Position numbers and translations under genes: made by a program | Notes under the pieces: model-generated | The model's database searches: none | Told to the model about the DNA's origin: nothing | Seen by the model: the letters and a program-made list of their open reading frames with translations, nothing else | Part shown: positions 58,601 to 64,000 of the stretch, piece by piece | How positions within the stretch are numbered: the stretch's first letter is position 1 | Layout: the number at the start of each line of letters is the position of its first letter | DNA from: Pycnopodia helianthoides | Taxonomy: Eukaryota > Echinodermata > Asteroidea > Forcipulatida > Asteriidae | DNA length: 64,000 nucleotides | Reading direction: 5' to 3' | NCBI GenBank assembly: GCA_032158295.1 | Contig: CM063259.1 | Span: forward strand, 265,501-329,500

Positions 58601-61600
58601 AATAAATAACATGATGTGCAATGACCGGTGTGATAGTCAACAATGGAACTTTATGGGGTTGTCTGATCATATCTTCAACTCACCGTGCCAATGTCTCAGC
58701 TCCAATGATGAGAGACTTCATACAGATTCCCATGCTGTTAATGACAGCTGTCTCTGACTTGGCTGCGCTGGGATTGTCTCGCTTCTTGGTCTGCTCCTTG
58801 ACGTGGTCCAGGTACAGGGGGACAAGATCTGCCAAGACGCTCTGAGACAGAGAAGGAAGTGTTGTAAAGTTTTGTTAAACACTGTGATACTACTGTATTT
58901 ATTTCTTGTTATGGGGTCACCCTTTACAAAGCCATTTACCCTTGGACTGAAGATTGCATGAGTTAACTGGGCCCAATTTCATAAATCTGGTAAGCACAAA
59001 CAATTGCTTAGCACAGAAAAATTGCAACCTGTGCGTCCATTTGGCTGCCGGTGCTGCATACTCCAAAGGAGTTGAAAGGGCTTCAAGAAGGTTAAGCAAA
59101 CAGGGGTCATAATATTGTAAGGCGATTTGAGGGACCTACTTGGCTTGATAAAGTGCACAAGAAATACACATTCTTACAAATCCACTTACCAGCATCTGGG
59201 CACTTCTGATGGACTCAGGTGCGTATGCCACCACTATGGCACAAAGTCTGATTGCCTCACTGACGCTGAAGGTCGCTAAGTGATCATTGCTGTAGCAGAA
59301 ATCCTACACAAAATGTACACTCAAATTATTCTACAATTGCAAAATAACAGGACCCCAAGATATTCTGGAGTTTGTAGACATTTCATGTATTGTTTACTCA
59401 GGTACATTATTTACAAACAGCACTATTTGCAAACCTACCAGCGTCTTCATGGGTTTTTCTCCAGTAACTAGCTCCAGAATGTCCAGGGAATCCTTGCTGT
59501 CTTTCTCCATGGAGAGTAGCAGGCGAAACAGACACTTGGGAGAAATCTACCAGAGAAAATAAGTTCATCAAAAGCAGGAAACAGAATTTCAAGTCAACAG
59601 GATGAACAGCAGACAATGAAGAATTGGTCAGTTTTAGATGTGGGAGGAAATCTCTAAATTTGGGGAAATGTACAATTTATTAGGTAGGGACCAAAAAACC
59701 CAATCCATATGGCTACGGTCTGAGGTGGGATTCAAACCAGGGTCCACAGAAGTGCAAGGCAGGGAAAGAAACCATTAAGCCAACCTAATCCCAGGGTCAG
59801 CAATTCAAGTGTAAAAAGGTCAACCCAATTTTGCCCATAATTTTCCCTGTTATTTTGAAGTTAGGTGTGAAAGGTTCGAGTATGTCCTACAGCTTTGCAG
59901 CATACCTTTTGTGGGTTGATCTCCTCTTCTCCCTGTAGAAGGGGGGCAGCACTGCCAAATAACTACCAAGAAAAAGTAAAATAATACCGGTATTAAAGTA
60001 GTACAAACTGTGTGGGACCTTGAGATTTAACCAAATCAAAAATCCTTTTCTTGTTATCCACCCGGTTATTTTCACTCAGTCAAAAAGGACCTTTGTTTCA
60101 ATTAGTAATTTGTTTTGTCAATGAAAATCAGAGGCCACCGTACCATGACCACAGGGACTCTGTGAATTAGTTGCCTGCATGCGTGCAGTCTGCTACAGTG
60201 TCTCACCACATGTGGTCTGTTGACATGAATACAGCCAAACATGCACAAAAACTTGAATGTCAGTTTATAGAACCGCCACTGCATGTATTGCATGCAGAAA
60301 GTTGTAATGTCCTCCTAATTCGACCCTAGCAGAGCCATTTCTCAGAGCCTTTGAGGAAGTCTGGGTTAGCGCTCTGTACTCAACATAAGTAGCTCAATGC
60401 TTGACAGACAAAATGTGAACATACCTGCAGACAAATGGCTTCATGTGTAGAACATACAGCTGCCGACAGACGTACTGAAAAATTCAAAATATAAACAGTT
60501 ATACATTGTAAAAATCTCCTACAAACTGCAATCAGTGCCAATAGACTGTGTAAGTCTCACACATGTTCGAACATTGGGACCCGTTAAAGCACTCACAGGA
60601 ACATTAATGTTAAAATACTTGCAAGGTCTATTACTGTGTTTCTTATAAGTTCACCATTTCAACTTTACTTTCAAAAGTGTTTCTTTAATTTCAATTATAG
60701 ATTCTACTGCCCCAAAGTCAATATAGATCTTGACTAAGGGACCATTATGTTGACCATCCTACCTCAATAGCTCTGGTAACAAGTCGATTGTTGCTATGAT
60801 AGTTGTACACTCTCAGGATGGTTGGCATTATGTACTGAAACCTACATCAATAGAAAGAGAGAGTTTGTGTAAAATCTGACTGACGGGAAAAAGGTACATC
60901 AGCTACACATATTTAAGAAAGCTACTGCCTGCACTTTGTTTAGCACATGCAGTTGGAGCAATTTAACCTCCCCTTGTTCTTGATCACTTTTCTTCATACT
61001 CCCTCCACTTTTCTGCTGCTCTTTAATACACGGTCACTTTCCTTCGCACTTTCACAACATCTTCGATGCTCTTTTGTTTTTGGTCATTTCTCCTCAAAAA
61101 CCCTCCACATTTTTTTGCCGCTCTTTTGTTTTGGTCACTTTTCTTTCTTAATTACATTTAATCATAATTTACCATAGTCATTTTCTTTTATTGCCAATTA
61201 CTCCAACTAACAAACTTGATGCAGAACTAATGTGAAGCTGAACAAATAAAATGAACCAATCAATCCAACAAAGTCGTTTGCACTTGTCCAGACAGATACA
61301 AAACTTTGATCTGTTTCAAAACTGGTCTAAAACGGTTTGACCAGATCCTACCCTTTTGTTGCAAACATCTGCTTGAAATGGCGTGAGATGTTGATGAAGG
61401 ACGCCAGGCACAGACGCAGTATGGAGATGTCCTCAGAGTGGAGCAAAAGACAACCTTCAAGACGTTCAAGAAGAGTTGGATGTCCCCGCTCCAGGAGAAG
61501 TCGGAAGACATGTTCAGGAAAGTTGCTGCAGTAAACTAATGGAGGACACAAGGGTAAACACAATCATTACAAAATGAACAAACCAACCTTTGGTGGTGTT

Positions 61601-63879
61601 TGTTTGGTGGTGCCTCTTATACTGTTACTTTTAAGTAAAATAATTATTTTGATATATTTTTGGGGTAAACAAACACAAGTTGACTGGAGTGGAATTTGAA
61701 CCTGTAACCTCCAGGTTTACATGTGGGTGTAACTGAGCTGACTAGCCCTATGACATGGTTTCACTACTTACAGTCAATATCTTTGTTTGGGGCCTAGTGA
61801 GTTATTGCAGTTGGTAGAGTACTGGCACATAAATCCCACTCAAGTCAATTAAAACAAAACTGTTCTAGCTTATAAAATAAATGACACAAAAACAGTTCTT
61901 ACCTTAACCCACATGTATTTGTGCACGACATCTAAACCAAAGAGTTCCTATGAAAAGAACAGAGATAATTGTTAAGCAATATTTCCTCGGTCCCCAGTTC
62001 TTTCTTCTCTGTAAGTAAACTATCCCATACTACTTTACCTTGCCCTGCTTAGGAATTGTGTAGAGATGGAAATCAGCATCCAGTGACTTGCGCGGGAATG
62101 AAGGAAGTCTTATCAACTCATCATGAAGAAAGGTTATATGTGAACTCATCTAAAGAAATAGAAATAAGAATTCAATCATGAATACAATTTGGGAGCTAAT
62201 CATCCTTATACTCACAGCTGAGAAGAATAAACCAGGAAGGACACAGTTACACATTTGGCAGCCAGCCACATGGACTCATACATGACCATGGAGCTCAGCC
62301 AGAGATCGATTAGTGGCTGATTTTTCCAGGAGGAAAACCGAAAGGCCCGGAGAAAATCCCTCATGGCACAGGAGAGAACCAACACACAACTCTACTCACA
62401 TTATGGCCCTAGCCGGGAATCGAACCAGGGCCAAAGTGGTGAGAGTCAAGGTAAGGGAGGGGCAATGTATCAACTATGTTAACCACTAGGCTAATTAAAA
62501 TAAACATCAATTGTAGCGTGGAGAGTTTTTGTTGTTATAAATAAAAAAGAAGATAATGAAATAACGAGCCAATTGCCAGCACAGAACCAAAGTTCAATAA
62601 AACTCAGTTTCATTGTGTGTGAGCGTACGTATTTATTTGTTAAAACCAAGGACTTTAACAAAAGGTAAAAGGGATCCAGGTGTTTTGACAGACCCAGGAC
62701 ATTCTTGTACAAAACCAATAGAGATGTTGCAATAAGTCTAAACAATGGTAAAACAAAGGGAAGTTCTTGATTTACAGGTCAACAAACATGGGTGTGTGTG
62801 CAGGGAAGGCAAACTAGGGTGTGTGTGTGGGGAAGGCAAACTAGTGGAAAGGGTGGCAAATGACACAAAAAAAATAGAAAAAACATAAAATCCAATGTTA
62901 GATCTTCTTTTGGATGCAAAACTTACCAAAGGAGCCGGAGTGCTCTGCAGAGTGGCTAGTGCAAAGTACACACGACCAAGCTCAGCAATCTTCAGTGTGA
63001 AAGCCTACAGAATAATGTAATAAAGTTCATCATTAATATACAGAGTCAATAAAGCAAGTCTGAGAAGCAGGAACAGCAAGCTGACAGGCAAGGCTGAGAC
63101 AGGCAAGGCTGAGACAGGCAAGTGGCAATGAGACAGGCAAGGCTGAAGACAGGCAAAGGCTGGAAGGCAAGCTGAGACAGGCAAGTGAGAGCAGGTCTGA
63201 AGGAAGCTACAGGCAAGGTGAGGCAGCTGAGACAGGCAAGGCTGAGACAGGCAAGGTGAACAGCAGCTGAGACAGGCAAGGCTGAGACAGGCAAGGCTGC
63301 TGAGAAAGCTACAAACTACCATACACAAGGCTCAGTTACAGTTGACAGCACTAGGGCAATGAACAAGCTGAAGCAGTAACAGGCAAGGCAGAAGGAAGGT
63401 GGAGGGAGACAGCACTTTCAGCTAGAAGGCGGTTCAGGCAGGTGAAAGGCAGCAGGACTGACGCAGAAGTACAGCATCTAATATAGTCTCTGAAGAATAG
63501 ATGCTTTGACAGTCACCTTAACAATGTCTCAAATAGTCTACTACCTTATTTAAAGACAACACATGTCAATTACAATTTTGTAAATGGATTCCAGTGTAAG
63601 CGACATTAAAAGCAAGAAAATGGAGTTACAAGAAAGACACTTTAGTCCTGAAAGCTTGTTCTAACTCAGTGCAGTAATTATGAGAACATAAATGACCCTC
63701 ACAGGTCAAACTTGGAGAGAGCTTTTATGAGACCTCATTATTCTGGAAGGGACATACCTGTCTCTGTAGATGTTCTAACCCTTCCATTTGGTCCATCTTC
63801 TTCAGGATAAGCTCAGGACATTGTGATCGCTTGTAAGCATAAAAGTCTCGTACATACGACTTCACATCTAGCATTTGGT
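43327..63879 (-). CDS. UNC80: UNC80, NALCN channelosome scaffold (C-terminal part), 5' partial
   Basis: UNC80 is a very large, essential auxiliary subunit of the neuronal Na+ leak channel NALCN and works with UNC79. Twenty-five minus-strand exons are visible, from 63758-63879 down to 43327-43685, about 1,180 codons; the vertebrate protein is over 3,000 residues, so the N-terminal two-thirds lie beyond the window. Diagnostic matches to vertebrate UNC80 as I remember it: FQYIMPTILRVYNYHSNN, DSLDILELVTGEKPMKTL, VVAYAPESIRSAQML, TDWTSQDLRPALILILKRLD, SAVVRLVAMQ, LALWSFMDFV. Junction phases are consistent throughout once five single-base indels are allowed (exons starting 61535, 60474, 48284, 47977, 47314). 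Exons near the C terminus encode Arg/Ser-rich and acidic tails. No second, intact copy is visible. The stop at 43327 lies behind a 16-base homopolymer and is uncertain. Confidence 0.93.
43946..44222. mobile_element. MITE, AGCCCCTTTCACAC family
   Basis: AAAAGCCCCTTTCACACCAG at the left and CAGTTATGAGAAACGGGCT at the right are an imperfect inverted pair. Internal blocks (TTTCCCAGGAAATT, GGGAGTAGGGTTAAG, CCCCAGGAATTTCC) are shared with 11280-11572. It is intronic in UNC80. Confidence 0.6.
44530..44747 (-). CDS. UNC80: UNC80 exon: acidic and basic tail
   Basis: The acceptor is TTCTTAG and the donor GTGAGT. It encodes a run of glutamates (DDEREEEEEEMGS) followed by a basic stretch RRHNTKRISRSTSSRRH. 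Low-complexity charged tails are also found at this place in vertebrate UNC80, though without close alignment. Confidence 0.85.
44994..45144 (-). CDS. UNC80: UNC80 exon: Arg/Ser-rich segment
   Basis: The acceptor is CTTTTACAG. It encodes SRRSSSRQSSSRRNSTRRRG, with many basophilic-kinase-type R-x-x-S/T sites, then DQQRSLSRSNSG. Phase 2 at the exit fits the next exon. Confidence 0.87.
45674..45799 (-). CDS. UNC80: UNC80 exon
   Basis: The acceptor is ATCTTGCAG and the donor GTAAAG. It encodes RVKFTDDLAVMTGQRAQVFE, then SPFQQRGSIISRLTRK. Phases fit both neighbours. Confidence 0.87.
45903..46068 (-). CDS. UNC80: UNC80 exon
   Basis: The acceptor is AACTTGCAG and the donor GTACTG. It encodes ICETDHEVMLQRYVGQKLR and VMLELVNELRHLRDNMFV, at the position of the vertebrate segment ending in FNSELKILKEAV. 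Confidence 0.9.
46398..46486 (-). CDS. UNC80: UNC80 exon
   Basis: It encodes GLALWSFMDFVITVRTPLYV followed by MLKPFIAFK, strongly conserved with vertebrate GLALWDFLDFIVRTR...LLRPFIQ. The acceptor is CCTACAG and the donor GTAGGC. Confidence 0.94.
46585..46860 (+). mobile_element. LINE C-terminal fragment
   Basis: It reads RRMCFFGHIKKMTKESHLK, then HIGRPAK, a stop, and WMDSA, the (R)xxxFGHxxRM...GRPxxRWxD signature at the end of many LINE ORF2 proteins. In-frame stops show it is dead. It lies in a UNC80 intron. Confidence 0.8.
46900..47040 (-). mobile_element. tRNA-derived SINE, minus orientation
   Basis: On the minus strand it reads GGTCTAGTGGTTAAGACATC (A-box-like) and GGGTTCAAATCCCACC (B-box-like), then GCCTGTGGATTTG. 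It follows the LINE fragment directly, so the two may be related insertions. Confidence 0.6.
47220..47314 (-). CDS. UNC80: UNC80 exon with a 1-bp deletion
   Basis: It starts LKMIMVC and, one frame over, continues FENQLSREWFRTASAVKEL. Vertebrate UNC80 has LKVILVCFERQL, so one A is missing from the plus-strand run at 47290-47292. The exon length, 95, becomes phase-consistent at 96. Confidence 0.88.
47739..47977 (-). CDS. UNC80: UNC80 exon with a 1-bp deletion near its end
   Basis: It encodes DSPKIRPSDISFALTMILYA, LLPPKRQPRPAG and SLTDLPSHTSISYRD. Just before the donor (GTGAGT) the frame must shift, near 47754-47762, to give YEAGFLG joined to LKMIMVC, as in vertebrate SQAAYLALKVILVC. Without that base the exon ends in TAG. 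Confidence 0.85.
48160..48284 (-). CDS. UNC80: UNC80 exon with a 1-bp insertion
   Basis: It encodes DLYTLEQVFGGTPVF, then, one frame over, NSAERTETILLYLVLPLCLR. One extra A lies in the plus-strand run 48240-48242. Without it the exon has the length its phases need (124). The acceptor is TGTTTAG and the donor GTCAGT. Confidence 0.87.
50580..51060. repeat. Degenerate minisatellite, CCCATCCACCCATT...TACCCAAA
   Basis: The phrases AATCCCATCCACCCATT and ATACCCAAAAGGGTACTGAA recur irregularly about 7-8 times with roughly 45-65-bp spacing. The array is strongly diverged. Confidence 0.65.
52612..52912. repeat. Tandem duplication, about 157-bp period, 2 copies
   Basis: GATATTTTGGGTGGTAGTTA followed by CCCTGCTAGGCATAGCAGAATGCAAGGCTGACCAAACC is repeated with few differences about 157 bp later (GGTGGTAATTA...). 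Both copies are preceded by TAGATCCTCA(T/C)CAGGAG and GGGATCCAAC. Confidence 0.9.
52995..53240 (+). mobile_element. tRNA-derived SINE, family A
   Basis: It has GTCTACAGCATCAAACTCAA, B-box-like GGGTTTGAATCCCGGTCGTG, then ACACTTGTGTTCTTGGGCAA and a 3' part ending TTTAAAAGCGCCTATTAAAG. It is the same family as 4962-5095 and 58124-58400. Confidence 0.8.
53464..53592. repeat. 19-bp minisatellite, 7 copies
   Basis: GGGTTATAGACTGCTAGTT is repeated seven times; the last two copies have point changes. Confidence 0.95.
54885..55195. repeat. 21-bp minisatellite with degenerate flanks
   Basis: TTTGAGTAATGATTGAGTATC is repeated about seven times from 54899 to 55040, followed by looser GAGTAATGAG-type copies to 55195. 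The minus-strand open frame SLLKDTQ repeated is a by-product of the period being a multiple of three. Confidence 0.92.
55323..55499 (-). CDS. UNC80: UNC80 exon
   Basis: The exon is 59 whole codons. It encodes SLLNICLALLLCDGSAPGGG and PPPVFCSAVVRLVAMQMHCM, aligned with vertebrate SLINVCVNLVMG...STAVVRLVALQIQALK. The acceptor is CTTGTAG and the donor GTTTGT. Confidence 0.93.
55985..56080 (-). CDS. UNC80: UNC80 exon
   Basis: The exon is 32 whole codons. It encodes RHMDWESAANFLKGIYVTLT followed by RQSIISHLPHLK; the vertebrate match is RQPIISFLPHLR. The acceptor is GTTGCAG and the donor GTAATC. Confidence 0.95.
56131..56236. mobile_element. MITE, GGGCCCAATTTCAT family, short copy
   Basis: GTCCAATTTCATACAGCTAC at the left is inverted at the right as TTAAGCAGCTGTATGAAATTGGGCC. 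It is about 105 bp, an internally deleted form, in a UNC80 intron. Confidence 0.7.
56599..56802 (-). CDS. UNC80: UNC80 exon
   Basis: The exon is 68 whole codons. It encodes RLAEVAHTLLKVAPHDPITM and TDWTSQDLRPALILILKRLD, LFNKIHKKPTLM. This is the stretch that identifies the gene most clearly as UNC80. The acceptor is TCTCACAG and the donor GTAAGG. Confidence 0.97.
56880..57000 (-). pseudogene. Degenerate duplicate of the UNC80 exon 56599-56802
   Basis: CATCTGTGGACCCTTGCATC with CCATGGTGATGGG, and CTACTTTGAGAAGGGTGTGG with TCGACCTTGGCTAG, mirror 56722-56800 (CATCTGCAGACCCTTACACC ... GCTACCTTCAGCAGGGTGTG). An inserted GTGTGT and a long G run break the copy. It lies in the intron just upstream of the true exon in transcription order. 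Confidence 0.85.
57044..57260 (-). CDS. UNC80: UNC80 exon
   Basis: It encodes CRVRRRYEDDSEDSEP, CKPRDMLLSIAAGYYCHSLA and SSSLELLDQRCHL, corresponding to vertebrate RPRESLLNICTEFYKHCG...ALELLDVKSHM. The acceptor is ACTACCAG and the donor GTAAAA. Confidence 0.93.
57707..57877 (-). CDS. UNC80: UNC80 exon: Ser-rich linker
   Basis: It encodes STSGPSRKIENVNATTSFKS and VGGIDLGEEDMREDFQF. It is poorly conserved, but the splice phases (1 in, 2 out) fit both neighbours. The acceptor is TTCAACAG and the donor GTATCA. Confidence 0.87.
57961..58112. mobile_element. 152-bp MITE, CAGGGGTCGATTTCAC family
   Basis: It begins CAGGGGTCGATTTCACAAAG and ends CTTTGTGAAATCGAGCCCTG. It is the reverse complement of 35837-35989 with only a handful of differences. 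It sits next to a SINE in a UNC80 intron. Confidence 0.88.
58124..58400 (+). mobile_element. tRNA-derived SINE, family A
   Basis: A-box-like GTGGCCGAGTGGTTAAGAGC and B-box-like GTGGACTCGAGTCCCAGTC resemble a tRNA Ser/Leu head. It continues with a long body (CGTAAAAGAACCCAGACCAC, ATCGTGGGAGAGTAGGGGC) to about 58400. Confidence 0.8.
58489..58581. mobile_element. MITE, GGGCCCAATTTCAT family, short copy
   Basis: GGGCCCAATTTCATGGTCCT at the left faces AGAGCCATGAAATTG at the right. The middle has an inverted CTGCACTTA/TAAGTGCAG pair. A one-ended relative starts at 58969. Confidence 0.6.
58684..58841 (-). CDS. UNC80: UNC80 exon
   Basis: It encodes SVLADLVPLYLDHVKEQTKK and ETAVINSMGICMKSLIIGAE, ending TLAR across the junction. 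The vertebrate counterpart is VLEALVPCYLQKMKRQT. The acceptor is TGTCTCAG and the donor GTGAGT. Confidence 0.93.
59190..59303 (-). CDS. UNC80: UNC80 exon
   Basis: The exon is 38 whole codons. It encodes DFCYSNDHLATFSVSEAIRL and VVAYAPESIRSAQML, almost identical in key positions to vertebrate DFCYGNEDLTFSISEAIKLC...VAYAPESFRSLQML. Confidence 0.97.
59439..59546 (-). CDS. UNC80: UNC80 exon
   Basis: The exon is 36 whole codons. It encodes ISPKCLFRLLLSMEKDSKDS followed by LDILELVTGEKPMKTL. The acceptor is CTGGTAG and the donor GTAGGT. Confidence 0.96.
59633..59800 (-). mobile_element. tRNA-derived SINE, family C, minus orientation
   Basis: TTTTAGATGTGGGAGGAAAT and GAGGTGGGATTCAAACCAGG are shared with 42050-42185. 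The minus strand has B-box-like GGTTTGAATCCCACC. It is intronic in UNC80. Confidence 0.6.
59906..59962 (-). CDS. UNC80: UNC80 exon
   Basis: The exon is 19 whole codons encoding LFGSAAPLLQGEEEINPQK; vertebrate LFASVAPLL. The acceptor is TTGGTAG and the donor GTATGC. Confidence 0.92.
60425..60474 (-). CDS. UNC80: UNC80 exon with a 1-bp deletion
   Basis: It encodes YVCRQLYVLHMKPFV and then should end LQ or a similar pair before LFGSAAPLL (vertebrate PFVLQLF). The sequence GTCTGCAG at the end is one base short of GTC-nTG-CAG, so a base is missing near 60430-60432. The exon is 50 bases where 51 are needed. Confidence 0.88.
60763..60841 (-). CDS. UNC80: UNC80 exon
   Basis: It encodes FQYIMPTILRVYNYHSNNRL followed by VTRAIE, a highly conserved UNC80 segment. 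The acceptor is TGATGTAG and the donor GTAGGA. Confidence 0.95.
61352..61535 (-). CDS. UNC80: UNC80 exon, probable 1-bp deletion at its start
   Basis: It encodes YCSNFPEHVFRLLLERGHPT, SEDISILRLCLASF and HFKQMFATKG. The preceding exon ends on a whole codon but this one begins TT-TAC, so one base is missing, most simply a T in the run at the acceptor (plus-strand A run 61533-61535). The exit phase fits the next exon. Confidence 0.85.
61655..61765 (-). mobile_element. tRNA-like SINE fragment, minus orientation
   Basis: The minus strand shows GGTTCAAATTCCACTCCAGT as a B-box-like block, with an upstream GTCAGCTCAGTTACACCC resembling an A-box. It is degraded and its boundaries are unclear. Confidence 0.45.
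61903..61947 (-). CDS. UNC80: UNC80 exon, 15 codons
   Basis: It encodes ELFGLDVVHKYMWVK. The acceptor is TTTCATAG and the donor GTAAGA; phase 0 on the 5' side. Confidence 0.88.
62039..62149 (-). CDS. UNC80: UNC80 exon
   Basis: The exon is 37 whole codons encoding MSSHITFLHDELIRLPSFPR and DADFHLYTIPKQGK. The acceptor is TTCTTTAG and the donor GTAAAG. Confidence 0.88.
62240..62500 (-). mobile_element. tRNA-derived SINE, family C-like, minus orientation
   Basis: TTCCAGGAGGAAAACCGAAA, CCTAGCCGGGAATCGAACCA and ATGTTAACCACTAGGC read on the minus strand as A-box- and B-box-like blocks with the family C body. Confidence 0.55.
62927..63004 (-). CDS. UNC80: UNC80 exon
   Basis: The exon is 26 whole codons encoding AFTLKIAELGRVYFALATLQ followed by STPAPL. 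The acceptor is TCTGTAG and the donor GTAAGT. Confidence 0.9.
63060..63300. repeat. Degenerate 15-bp repeat, GACAGGCAAGGCTGA
   Basis: The unit recurs about 10 times with indels. The minus-strand open frames rich in LPVSACLS are by-products. It lies in a UNC80 intron. Confidence 0.88.
63758..63879 (-). CDS. UNC80: UNC80 exon, most 5' in the window
   Basis: It encodes MLDVKSYVRDFYAYKRSQCP followed by ELILKKMDQMEGLEHLQRQ. The acceptor is TATCGCAG and the donor GTATGT. It begins with two bases completing an upstream codon, so the gene continues beyond the window. Confidence 0.9.
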
Positions 63880-64000
63880 CTGCGATAGTGAGATTCATAA
63901 ATAGTTCATTATGTTAGTACTTCACTGTCTCCAAAAGATTTCTGATTTTAGTTTGCCATGTGCATTTATCTTCACATCATATTGGTCAGGTCTTGAATAA

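Noticed and set aside
63005..63328. Minus-strand Cys/Leu/Ser/Pro-rich frames
   Set aside because: They translate the degenerate 15-bp GACAGGCAAGGCTGA repeat inside a UNC80 intron.
43327..63879. UNC80 as a decayed pseudogene
   Set aside because: All splice sites and conserved residues are intact and frameshifts also occur in the two other genes, so consensus error is the better explanation.

Overview
The window is nuclear DNA from an animal. Genes are split into short exons with GT-AG introns, the sequence is AT-rich, and it is full of tRNA-derived SINEs, miniature inverted-repeat elements (MITEs), LINE fragments and minisatellites. The protein-level matches (FNDC3, UNC80, a RING/B-box TRIM) and the repeat style suggest an invertebrate deuterostome, most likely an echinoderm. 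The phylum is an inference; no ribosomal or mitochondrial marker is present.

Three genes are recognisable. (1) FNDC3 (+), coding exons 10609-23784: sixteen exons running from the second half of the first fibronectin type III domain to the C-terminal membrane anchor. (2) A TRIM-like gene (+), 34308-37364: RING, two B-boxes and a coiled coil, then an exon encoding twelve 12-residue Ser/Thr/Pro-rich repeats and a short last exon. (3) UNC80 (-), 63879-43327: twenty-five exons covering roughly the C-terminal 1,180 residues of the NALCN-channel scaffold, converging on the TRIM gene. FNDC3 and UNC80 both run off the window at their 5' ends.

Between and inside the genes: 1-10608 is FNDC3 intron or upstream DNA with repeats; 23785-34000 holds the FNDC3 3' UTR and intergenic DNA with MITEs, a LINE fragment and foldback sequences; 37365-43326 holds a 142-nt palindrome, a 210-bp inverted-repeat element, a 172-bp satellite array and an 81-bp tandem repeat; the 7-kb UNC80 intron 48285-55322 holds a SINE and several minisatellites.

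The most notable observations are seven single-base frameshifts spread over all three otherwise intact genes, mostly in short homopolymers, which points to consensus errors rather than pseudogenes; degenerate partial copies of coding exons in neighbouring introns of both FNDC3 and UNC80; the TRIM protein's repeat tail; a satellite whose units carry a consensus splice donor; and a MITE whose filled and empty sites can both be seen in this window. The genes have no evident functional link: FNDC3 is an endomembrane protein, TRIM a putative ubiquitin ligase, and UNC80 a neuronal leak-channel subunit.
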